Assembly (NCBI GenBank): GCA_964583825.1
Contig: CAZOXM010000011.1
Coordinates: 1-64,000, forward strand
Length of the DNA: 64,000 nucleotides
Source of the DNA: GCA-1730015 sp964583825
GTDB taxonomy: Bacteria > Pseudomonadota > Gammaproteobacteria > Granulosicoccales > Granulosicoccaceae
Direction of reading: 5' to 3'
Positions 26,720 to 34,018 of this stretch are shown here, piece after piece (position 1 is the stretch's first letter; each line of letters begins with the position of its first letter). The notes beneath the pieces were generated by a model. The model ran no database searches. It saw nothing but the letters and a program-made list of their open reading frames with translations, and had not been told where the DNA came from. A program made the translations under genes and the position numbers.

Positions 26720-27838
26720 TTGCAACAGCTACTCTTTAACCGCATTCTGAGCGCAGCGTTCACATTGTTGCTGCTCGGGATGACTGCCGGGTACAGCGCG
26801 CCGGCCTTCGCTCAGGACTTCACCGTAGAGGTGGTCGTGGCAGACCCTGGTGCGCGACAGCGTACGAGCGCTTACTGGCTGGCGCTGAACCGAGTAATGC
26901 AGCGCAATATGCCGCCGGGTACACTGGACGACAGTCAGCGCAGCGAGGTGCTGAAGGATCCGGCTCGATATGTTCAGACGTTCCGCTATCGCCCCTACAA
27001 TGCCGCCACGGATGCGAACCGCCTGTCGACCCGGCAGGTCCGTGAAGGTGCGCCCGCCGACAGCGTTATTGTGGTGACGTTCCCCGCCACGCTGCCGGGC
27101 AATCTGCAGCGTCAGTTTCAGAGCCAGGTGCTGCAGGAAGAAGTGGTCACACCGGGTAGTGGTCGGATACTCGCACTTATTGCGGTAGAGCAGGACGGTG
27201 AGCAGTTTCTGATCGGCGGAGACACGGCGCGAAAATTTCAGTCCCGCATGTCCCAGGTCGGCTCGGCGAATAACCTGACATTCGAATTTCCGCAGCTCGA
27301 CGACGAGGATTTGTCGATTATCAGCCCGGCCAATGTGTTATTCAATGATCAGGCGGTGCTCGATGCGATGACACAGAAGTATTCCGCCTCCGGTCGAATC
27401 GCAGGCGCTTTGACGCGAATCGGCGAGGCGTCCTGGCAATCAGACTGGCGGTATCAGTTTGCAGGCGGGCAGGCGGGCGACCTGTCGCTGACTACCCGAT
27501 CCCTCGACGAGGCACTGCTGACTGCGGTGACTGAAATTTCCTCCGGTGGGGCATCGGCAGGTTCTGGCTTCTTCGCTGGTGATGTGAATTTTGAGCGGCC
27601 CGGTGTCCTGATCAGGGTTGAAAATATCAATTCTCTCGAAAGCCATCAGCGTGTATTGCAACTGCTGAGGAGCATCGATAGCTCAGCGGTGGCGGAAAAG
27701 CTTGAGCCTGGTGCCACGATTTATCGCGCGCTTAATGCCGATCAGTTCGGTCTTCAGCAACAGCTTGCCGGTCAGCCGGCGCTGACTTCACTGCCTGAAT
27801 TATCCGGTGAGTCCTTTATCGCCTACCGACTGCGATAG
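26720..27838 (+). CDS. DUF2066 exported protein
   Basis: The 372-residue protein begins from a TTG and has a signal peptide ending APAFAQ (cleavage near residue 31). The DUF2066 part follows (FTVEVVVADPGARQRTSAYW, ALNRVMQRNM, YVQTFRYRPYN). Function is unknown. Its place between the divergent purM and the downstream hda is conserved in many gammaproteobacteria. The gap to hda is only five bases, so the two are co-transcribed and hda expression may depend on this gene's promoter. A TACAAT -10-like box lies near 26682 without a clear -35. Confidence 0.85.
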   Translation: MQQLLFNRILSAAFTLLLLGMTAGYSAPAFAQDFTVEVVVADPGARQRTSAYWLALNRVMQRNMPPGTLDDSQRSEVLKDPARYVQTFRYRPYNAATDANRLSTRQVREGAPADSVIVVTFPATLPGNLQRQFQSQVLQEEVVTPGSGRILALIAVEQDGEQFLIGGDTARKFQSRMSQVGSANNLTFEFPQLDDEDLSIISPANVLFNDQAVLDAMTQKYSASGRIAGALTRIGEASWQSDWRYQFAGGQAGDLSLTTRSLDEALLTAVTEISSGGASAGSGFFAGDVNFERPGVLIRVENINSLESHQRVLQLLRSIDSSAVAEKLEPGATIYRALNADQFGLQQQLAGQPALTSLPELSGESFIAYRLR

Positions 27839-27843
27839 CCGCT

Positions 27844-28539
27844 GTGCCTCGCCAGATTCCGTTACCACTGACAGGAAACGTTGTGCCGAGTTTCGAAAAC
27901 TTCGCTACAGGTGGCAACGCACTGGCCATTGATGCGGTTTCAGGCATAGCGGAGTCTGCCGGCGTCACTCAGATTTACCTTTGGGGAGCTGAGCAAAGCG
28001 GCAAATCACATTTGCTTACCGCACTGCATCGCCAGTCTCTTAAGCGCAGTCTGCACTCGTTTTACGTATCTCTGAATGGCACGATGATGAATTCCCAGCT
28101 GCTGGAATCACTCGATGGCTACGACCTGATTCTGCTTGATGACGTTGACAGCGTGGCCAGAGATCCTGCCTGGGAGCGTGCGCTTTTTAATCTGATAAAC
28201 TTCGTGCGTGATCGCAATGGAAAAATCGTGTTTACCGCCAGTGAGGCGCCAAAGCGCCACAACTGGTCGATGCCGGATCTGGTATCGAGATTTACCTGGG
28301 GTCCGGTGTACCGGCTTGTCGCACTTGAAGAACATGAAGTTCGTGGGGCGATGGTCGCATCCGCAGCGCAACGTGGAATGAAGCTCGAAGTCGAAGCGGT
28401 CGATTTTCTATTCAAGCGATATCGGCGGGATGTGGGTAGCTTACTCGCCGCGATCGAGGTGCTCGATACGGAATCCCTTGCGGCAGGTCGCGACAGAATT
28501 ACGGTGCCTTTTCTGAAGCGTTGTTTTGTCTTCGACTGA
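27844..28539 (+). CDS. hda: DnaA regulatory inactivator Hda
   Basis: Hda, an AAA+ protein related to DnaA domain III, works with the loaded sliding clamp to make DnaA hydrolyse ATP and so limits re-initiation of replication. The N terminus MPRQIPLPLTG holds the clamp-binding QxPLPL-type motif. Other blocks are the Walker A WGAEQSGKSHLL (residues about 47-58), Walker B LILLDDVDSVA, sensor 1 IVFTASEAPKRHNW and the box VII-type PDLVSRFTWG. Length is 231 residues (E. coli 233); the start is a GTG. The last 41 bases overlap the convergent DUF2069 gene. Confidence 0.96.
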   Translation: MPRQIPLPLTGNVVPSFENFATGGNALAIDAVSGIAESAGVTQIYLWGAEQSGKSHLLTALHRQSLKRSLHSFYVSLNGTMMNSQLLESLDGYDLILLDDVDSVARDPAWERALFNLINFVRDRNGKIVFTASEAPKRHNWSMPDLVSRFTWGPVYRLVALEEHEVRGAMVASAAQRGMKLEVEAVDFLFKRYRRDVGSLLAAIEVLDTESLAAGRDRITVPFLKRCFVFD

Positions 28540-28879
28540 GCATCTTGTATTTGTGTGCCACCATCGCGCAGCCGAAAAACCAGAGTATCGTCAACAACAG
28601 CATGGCCAGCACGGCCCATCGGTTAGCCTGCTGATTCACCAGTGCGTCGACAGCGAATGCGAAGTAGGGTAACGCCAGCAAGCTCGCCCACTGATAAGTG
28701 TACACGCTGCCATGTAATAAACCCCGTACCGCTGGCAGCATTGGCAACAGGGCCACCGCAAGAACGGCGCTTCTTGGTATTTGCGGGCTGGCGAGAAAAG
28801 CGACCCAATATAACACCAGTGCCAGTGTGCCAAAGTAACCGGTGAGTGCGGCAGCGCGCCACAGCCTTTCGCTGTTCAC
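28499..28879 (-). CDS. DUF2069 inner-membrane protein
   Basis: A 126-residue protein with four predicted membrane helices (for example LVLYWVAFLASP and WAVLAMLLLTILWFFGCAMV). The family signature lies around GLLHGSVYTYQWASLLALPYFA (core quoted: GSVYTYQWASLLALPY). Function is unknown. It starts from a GTG sharing one base with the wrbA stop (TAGTG) and is commonly found beside hda and wrbA. Its last 41 bases, encoding a basic C-terminal tail, are antisense to the end of hda. Confidence 0.88.
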   Translation of the reverse strand: MNSERLWRAAALTGYFGTLALVLYWVAFLASPQIPRSAVLAVALLPMLPAVRGLLHGSVYTYQWASLLALPYFAFAVDALVNQQANRWAVLAMLLLTILWFFGCAMVAHKYKMLSRRQNNASEKAP

Positions 28880-29490
28880 TATTCAGAACTCATCGATGGC
28901 GGTGTGGTGGCGAGTTGCATGGCTACTCGAGCGACGCGCTGCCCCAGGGCGGTACACAGCACTTTTTCATCCTGACTCAGTGTCGGGGTCACGTTATCGC
29001 CCGACACCTGGCTTGCGCCGTACGGTGTACCCCCGGTTTGCGTGTGGTGCAGTGCCGATTCAGTATACGGCAGCCCGATCATAATCATGCCGTGATGCAG
29101 CAGCGGCAGCATCATTGTAAACAGTGTGGTTTCCTGCCCTCCGTGCATCGTACTGCTCGAGGTAAATACCGCCGCTGGTTTATCCGTCATGGCGCCGCTT
29201 ATCCAGAGATCGGTGGTGCTGTCAAAAAAAGCCTTGAGTGGTGCAGCCATGTTGCCGAAGCGCGTGGGGCTGCCGACAATCAGGGCATTGCAGTCGCGCA
29301 AATCAGATTTTTGAATTTCCGGTGATCGGATGGTGTGCTCTGTTTGCGAGTTGTGGCTGGTGATTTCCGGCACCGTGCGAAGCAACGATTCACAACCATC
29401 CACAGTTTCTACACCACGCGCTATCTGGTTGGCCATGCGCCGGGTGTTACCGTCGCGGCTGTAGTACAGCACCAGTACGTTACAGGTCAT
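28879..29490 (-). CDS. wrbA: NAD(P)H:quinone oxidoreductase WrbA
   Basis: WrbA is an FMN-dependent tetramer that reduces quinones by two electrons and protects against oxidative stress. The 203 residues have the flavodoxin FMN site VLYYSRDGNTRRMANQIARG (residues about 7-26), the loop GSPTRFGNMAAPLKAFFD, TSSSTMHGGQETTL and PYGASQVSG. It lies in yfgD-wrbA-DUF2069: its start overlaps the end of the ArsC-like gene by 11 bases and its stop overlaps DUF2069 by one. Confidence 0.95.
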   Translation of the reverse strand: MTCNVLVLYYSRDGNTRRMANQIARGVETVDGCESLLRTVPEITSHNSQTEHTIRSPEIQKSDLRDCNALIVGSPTRFGNMAAPLKAFFDSTTDLWISGAMTDKPAAVFTSSSTMHGGQETTLFTMMLPLLHHGMIMIGLPYTESALHHTQTGGTPYGASQVSGDNVTPTLSQDEKVLCTALGQRVARVAMQLATTPPSMSSE

Positions 29491-29842
29491 CGAACAGTGC
29501 TATCACGTTTTGTAGTGGTCTGCCGATTGCCGCTTCATCGCCAACGCTGACGATGGGGCGTTCCAGTAGAATCGGATGTTCGGTAATCGCCGCCAGCAAT
29601 TGATCGTCACTGTGCTGACCGTGGTGGAGGCCGGTTTCTTTATAAATCTTTTCACCTTGTCGAATCATGTTCCCTGCCGGTAAGTCGAGCTTGTCCTGCA
29701 GCTGCTTCAGTGCGGCCTTGTCGAGGGGCATTTTCAGATATTCGATGGTTTCGAACTCGAGCCCTTGTTGTGTGAGCCATTCGACTGTGGCACGGCTCTT
29801 GGAGCACCGTGGGTTGTGATAAACAGTGATCTTATCGGTCAT
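29480..29842 (-). CDS. ArsC/YfgD family reductase-like protein
   Basis: The 120-residue protein has the thioredoxin-fold ArsC pattern: ITVYHNPRCSKSRATVEWL with the reactive Cys at about residue 13, then EYLKMPLDKAAL, IRQGEKIYKE and the RPIVSVGDEAAIGRP block with the conserved Arg. The hda neighbourhood suggests the YfgD branch, whose members are annotated as arsenate reductases by homology only. No other ars genes are present. An ATG four codons upstream (29854) is an alternative start. Confidence 0.88.
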   Translation of the reverse strand: MTDKITVYHNPRCSKSRATVEWLTQQGLEFETIEYLKMPLDKAALKQLQDKLDLPAGNMIRQGEKIYKETGLHHGQHSDDQLLAAITEHPILLERPIVSVGDEAAIGRPLQNVIALFDDL

Positions 29843-29947
29843 GGGTTTGGGCATTCTGCGGTAAAGCGCGATGGATCCGCACAGCAGGACGTAACGATGT
29901 GGTCAAACCTCTATCCTGTCACACTTTTTCAGTGAGCATAAGCTTTT

Positions 29948-31768
29948 ATGAGTGGAAATACCGCCCTCTTCATCGACGATAGCAGTCCTGCGCAATTCGC
30001 CGACCCGGCAACAGGACGCCTTAAGTTGTCCGCATTGCTGGATGAGCTGCTCGCCGATGGCATCATTACGGACGAGAATCACAGCGTCCTGTCTGCTGTC
30101 CGTGCCAACGTAACAGAGGATAAAAAAAACGCGCTGCAAATCATTGCTGACTGTGGCTGGATGGATCACGATCGTCAGGGTGAGAAGCTCAGCCTGGATC
30201 GGCTGGTAGAGTGGCTGGCGCTGAAAATAGATATGCCGCTGGTGAAAATCGACCCGTTGCACATGGATGTCGCGTCCGTCACCGGGGTGATGTCACTGGC
30301 TTATGCCAGGCGTTTTAACATTATAGCGCTGCAAGTTACCGCAGACTCGGTACAGATCGGTACTGCAGAGCCATTCTCTGACAGCTGGCAGGAAGAGTTG
30401 TCGGGCGTGCTGCGCAAGAAGATCACCCGCGCACTGGTTAATCCCGAAGACATCGGCAGATACTTACACGAGTTTTATAACGTATCAAAATCAGTGCTGG
30501 GTGCGCGAAATGAGCAAAGTAACATTGAGCCCAGTAAGGTTCAAAACCTTGAACAGCTGATTGAACTTGGACGCAAGGGTGCGCTGGATGTTGATGATCA
30601 GCATGTCGTCAGCATTGTAGACTGGCTGCTCCAGTATGCATTTGAGCAACGTGCCAGTGATATCCATCTGGAACCCGGTCGGTCCGACAGTGTGGTGCGC
30701 TTCCGTATCGACGGCGTGTTGCACAGAGTCTATGACGTGCCCACCACGGTAATGGGTGCGATCACCAGCCGCATAAAAATACTGGGTCGCATGGACGTGG
30801 CGGAAAAGCGCAGGCCGCAGGATGGTCGATTAAAAACACGCAACGAAGACGGTCGTGAAGTTGAGCTCCGATTGTCAACCATGCCAACAGCCTTCGGTGA
30901 GAAGATGGTGATGCGGGTATTTGACCCGGATGTGTTGTTGCGGGATGCAACAGACCTTGGATTCACGCAACGCGAAAGATCAGTGTGGGACGAAATGCTC
31001 GAATCTCCCAACGGCATCATTCTGGTGACCGGACCCACTGGTTCGGGAAAAACAACAACGCTGTATACGAGTCTTCAACAGCTCGCGACACCTGAAGTGA
31101 ATCTGTGTACGGTGGAAGATCCGATCGAACTTGTAGTGCCGGCATTTAATCAAATGCAGGTACAGCCGAATATTGAGCTGGACTTTGCTACCGGTGTCAG
31201 AACCCTGCTCCGGCAGGACCCCGACATCATTATGATTGGTGAGATACGTGACTATGAAACCGCACAGATGGCAATTCAGGCTGCATTGACCGGGCACCTT
31301 GTTATCAGCACGCTGCATACTAACGATGCATCGGCGGCAATAACCCGCCTGCTTGAACTCGGGGTGCCATACTACTTGTTGCGCAACACAATTATCGGCG
31401 TGCTTGCGCAGCGACTGGTCAGAAGGTTATGCAGTGCCTGCAGTGTTGTTGCTGCTGTAGAAGTTGAGGAATGGAACGGGCTGGTTGCGCCACTCACGGT
31501 TGCGACACCTGACTCGATCAAGGCAAAGGTCGGGTGCAGGCAATGTCGGGATACCGGTTATGTCGGACGCGTGGGTATCTACGAAGTGTTGCGCATGACA
31601 CAGGGACTAAAAGATCTGATTCTTCCGGAAACCGATGTCACCGAATTCCGCAGGCAGGCTATTCGTGATGGTATGCAACCTCTCAGGATCAGCGGTGCAC
31701 GAAAAGTGGCAAATGGCATGACAACACCCGCCGAAATTCTGCGTGTCGCACCGCCGCCGATGGGTTAA
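29948..31768 (+). CDS. GspE/PilB-type secretion or pilus ATPase
   Basis: A 606-residue hexameric ATPase of the type II secretion/type IV pilus assembly family. The N-terminal MshEN/GspE_N-like region covers about residues 80-170. The nucleotide-binding part includes Walker A GPTGSGKTTTLY near residue 361, the Asp box near residue 390 (VEDPIE), Walker B DIIMIGEIRD near 425 and the His box TGHLVISTLHTN. A zinc site of two Cys pairs (CSAC near 493, CRQC near 530) is retained. No pilin, GspF, secretin or prepilin peptidase gene is nearby, so the machine it drives cannot be told. It is divergent from the yfgD-wrbA group. Confidence 0.9.
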   Translation: MSGNTALFIDDSSPAQFADPATGRLKLSALLDELLADGIITDENHSVLSAVRANVTEDKKNALQIIADCGWMDHDRQGEKLSLDRLVEWLALKIDMPLVKIDPLHMDVASVTGVMSLAYARRFNIIALQVTADSVQIGTAEPFSDSWQEELSGVLRKKITRALVNPEDIGRYLHEFYNVSKSVLGARNEQSNIEPSKVQNLEQLIELGRKGALDVDDQHVVSIVDWLLQYAFEQRASDIHLEPGRSDSVVRFRIDGVLHRVYDVPTTVMGAITSRIKILGRMDVAEKRRPQDGRLKTRNEDGREVELRLSTMPTAFGEKMVMRVFDPDVLLRDATDLGFTQRERSVWDEMLESPNGIILVTGPTGSGKTTTLYTSLQQLATPEVNLCTVEDPIELVVPAFNQMQVQPNIELDFATGVRTLLRQDPDIIMIGEIRDYETAQMAIQAALTGHLVISTLHTNDASAAITRLLELGVPYYLLRNTIIGVLAQRLVRRLCSACSVVAAVEVEEWNGLVAPLTVATPDSIKAKVGCRQCRDTGYVGRVGIYEVLRMTQGLKDLILPETDVTEFRRQAIRDGMQPLRISGARKVANGMTTPAEILRVAPPPMG

Positions 31769-31848
31769 ACCTTTGTTTAGTCATATTCGTTCCGACGAAT
31801 AGCGGGCTTTGCAGTACACTACGCCGATTGATCGTTTCGGTAAGTGCC

Positions 31849-32796
31849 ATGAGTGACCGCCCCTCAGTTGTGCAAGTCAACCCCATCTATTCACCGACGC
31901 AGGATATTCTCGAGCAGCACTACGATGTGCATCGCCTGTGGGAGGCTGCTGATCAAACGTCTTTTCTGACAGATATAGCCGGGCAGGTGACGGGCGTAGT
32001 GACCGACGGCGGGTCCGGCGCGAGTGGAACGCTGCTGCGACAGTTGCCGAATGTCGGCGTCGTGTCTGTCTTCGGGGTGGGTGTGGATGCGGTTGATCTC
32101 GACTATTGCAAGGCGCAGGGGATCAGGGTAGGCAACACGCCGGACGTTTTGACCGACGATGTTGCAGATCTTGCTATCGCACTTGCGTTGGCGAGTTTCA
32201 GAAAGCTCACATTTGCACATAACTACACTTGTGCCGGTCAATGGGAAGCGCAAGGGCCCGCGCCGCTGACGCAGAAGTTCAGTGGGTGCAAAGTGGGCAT
32301 CTTTGGACTGGGTAGAATCGGCCTTGCAATCGCACAGCGTGCTGCCGGGTTTGGATGTGAGATCAGTTACTGTAATCGCAACCGTCGATCGGATGTGCCC
32401 TACGAGTATTTTGCTGATCTCAACACCATGGCTGCGGCGGTCGATTGTCTGATCGTTGCGGTGGCTCCCACTCCCGATATGGCAGGAGTGGTTGATGCTG
32501 GTGTTATGAAAGCGCTCGGCAGTCAGGGGCATCTGGTTAATATTTCACGTGGCTGGGTGGTCGACGAAGATGATCTGATCGCAGCATTGCAATCCGGCGA
32601 ACTGGGCGGTGCGGGGCTGGATGTTTTTGCGCACGAACCGGCGGTACCGGAGGCGTTGTTGTCATTACCTAATGCCGTACTACAGCCGCATGTGGCGAGT
32701 GGTACCGTGCAAACGCGTATGGCAATGGGGGATTTGATGCTGGAGAATCTAAAGCAATACTTTCTCGGCCGGGAGTTGACGGCCTTTGTAGTCTGA
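31849..32796 (+). CDS. D-isomer 2-hydroxyacid dehydrogenase
   Basis: A 315-residue NAD(P)-dependent dehydrogenase of the D-2-hydroxyacid family, the group including hydroxypyruvate and glyoxylate reductases. Seen are the nucleotide-binding VGIFGLGRIGLAIAQRA (residues about 145-161), the catalytic Arg in HLVNISRGWVVDEDDL, the Glu region GGAGLDVFAHEP and the catalytic His in LQPHVASGT. The Lys-less N terminus fits the hydroxypyruvate reductase-like branch, but the substrate is open. I prefer the ATG at 31849 to a TTG seven codons upstream. It stands alone between the GspE-like gene and the response regulator. Confidence 0.88.
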   Translation: MSDRPSVVQVNPIYSPTQDILEQHYDVHRLWEAADQTSFLTDIAGQVTGVVTDGGSGASGTLLRQLPNVGVVSVFGVGVDAVDLDYCKAQGIRVGNTPDVLTDDVADLAIALALASFRKLTFAHNYTCAGQWEAQGPAPLTQKFSGCKVGIFGLGRIGLAIAQRAAGFGCEISYCNRNRRSDVPYEYFADLNTMAAAVDCLIVAVAPTPDMAGVVDAGVMKALGSQGHLVNISRGWVVDEDDLIAALQSGELGGAGLDVFAHEPAVPEALLSLPNAVLQPHVASGTVQTRMAMGDLMLENLKQYFLGRELTAFVV

Positions 32797-32863
32797 GCCA
32801 CAAAGGGAGGTGGGGTAGGAACTATCGATACTTCGAAGAGGTGAAACGAAACGGGGGGAGGAC

Positions 32864-33520
32864 ATGAGAATTGTGCTGGTCGATGATCACAGTCTGTTTG
32901 CCGAGGGGCTAAAAACCCTGTTGGCAGATATCAAACCCGCGCCACTAGTCAGTTTGTACAGCGATTGTGAAGAGGCGTTAAATATAGATGCACCCGATTC
33001 GGTGGATCTGATACTACTCGACTACTACCTGACAGGGTTGAGCGAACTGGAAGCGTTAAATTCACTCAGAAACCATTTCCCTGACGCGAGAATCATTGTG
33101 GTTTCCGCGGAGGATAATCCAGCGATAATCCGCTCGACTATCGATGCCGGTGCCGCCGGCTACATTCCTAAAACAGCAACCTATGCGTTACTCTCCGCTG
33201 CGCTTGAGCTGGTTGCCTCTGGTGGCACCTATCTTCCCCCGGATGCGCTGACCGGCCGGGGCGCACAGTCAGCATCACCGGCACACGATGCAAAAGCAGA
33301 GTGTCCGCGCTGGGATGATTTGTCGCGAAGACAAAAGGACGTATTACAGCTGGTAGTGCAGGGTTTGCCAAACAAGGCGATCGCAAGACGGCTGGAAATA
33401 TCAGAGCATACTGTCAAAGCACACGTATCGGCGTCTTTCAGATCGCTTGGTGTCAGCAACCGTACAGAGGCAGTCTACGTGACCGCGGGAATGCAGCGCA
33501 CAGTCGAACTGGATGACTAA
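32864..33520 (+). CDS. NarL/FixJ-type response regulator
   Basis: The 218-residue protein has a receiver domain (residues 1-120) with acidic residues D7 and D8, phospho-acceptor D53 in LILLDYYL, and K103. A LuxR-type DNA-binding domain follows (about 152-210) with the signature NKAIARRLEISEHTVKAHVS. A strong GGGGGGAGG ribosome binding site precedes the ATG, suggesting high translation. No sensor kinase is nearby, so the stimulus and targets are unknown; the kinase must be encoded elsewhere. Confidence 0.93.
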   Translation: MRIVLVDDHSLFAEGLKTLLADIKPAPLVSLYSDCEEALNIDAPDSVDLILLDYYLTGLSELEALNSLRNHFPDARIIVVSAEDNPAIIRSTIDAGAAGYIPKTATYALLSAALELVASGGTYLPPDALTGRGAQSASPAHDAKAECPRWDDLSRRQKDVLQLVVQGLPNKAIARRLEISEHTVKAHVSASFRSLGVSNRTEAVYVTAGMQRTVELDD

Positions 33521-33604
33521 TGCGCGTGTTTGGATGGGATGGTGACGGGCGTGCCCGGCCATCGGTGTGGTAGAGGCGATGAAAATGGAAAATGTGTGCG
33601 GAAG

Positions 33605-33919
33605 CTACTTGGCTGCGTCAAGCGAGCTGTAGTAGGCGGCAAGATCCATCATTGCCTGTTCTGACAGTCCGGCAGCCATTGGCGCCATAATGGCTGAGCT
33701 CGCACCTTTGCGCTCACCCGATTTAAACGCCTTCAATTGCGCGAGAATGTAGGCTTCTTTTTGTCCTGCCAGATTCGGGTAGGTGGGGATCGCGGAGACA
33801 CCATTGGCACCGTGACATGCCGCGCAGACAGCAGACTGCGTTTTACCCGCTTCAATGTTGCCGGCAGCGCTGACTGCTGAACCGAACAGGGCGAACAGCA
33901 CAGGAAGAACAATTCTCAT
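33605..33919 (-). CDS. Periplasmic cytochrome c (class I, c4/c5-like)
   Basis: The 104-residue form has a signal peptide (MRIVLPVLFALFGSAVSAAG) and one heme-binding CAACH at residues 32-36. A conserved PNLAGQKEAYILAQLKAFKSG block follows (core: YILAQLKAFKSG), as does a likely axial Met in SSAIMAPMAAGLS. It is a small soluble electron carrier. Its length and the PNLAGQ pattern resemble one half of cytochrome c4. Upstream in-frame ATG codons at 33949 and 33964 exist; the chosen one places the signal peptide first. It lies downstream of fusA on the same strand. Confidence 0.88.
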   Translation of the reverse strand: MRIVLPVLFALFGSAVSAAGNIEAGKTQSAVCAACHGANGVSAIPTYPNLAGQKEAYILAQLKAFKSGERKGASSAIMAPMAAGLSEQAMMDLAAYYSSLDAAK

Positions 33920-33979
33920 AGCAATAGTCTTTAAATTAAAGTGGAACATAATAACCGACTGCACATTGCCTCGCGCTGA

Positions 33980-34011
33980 ACAATGGCGGCTGACCGTTCA
34001 GCCGCCGTTGT
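33980..34011 (-). terminator. Strong hairpin after fusA
   Basis: A 14-base stem (ACAATGGCGGCTGA pairing with TCAGCCGCCGTTGT, one G-T) and a four-base loop lie eight bases after the fusA stop. On the minus strand the stem is followed by TCAGCG rather than a U-run. It may therefore be a Rho-assisted or mRNA-stabilising hairpin rather than a classical terminator between fusA and the cytochrome gene. Confidence 0.5.
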
Positions 34012-34018
34012 AAAGCTT

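Noticed and set aside
29480..29842. Arsenic resistance operon
   Set aside because: Only an ArsC-like protein is present; the hda neighbourhood indicates the YfgD branch, with no arsB, arsR or acr3.
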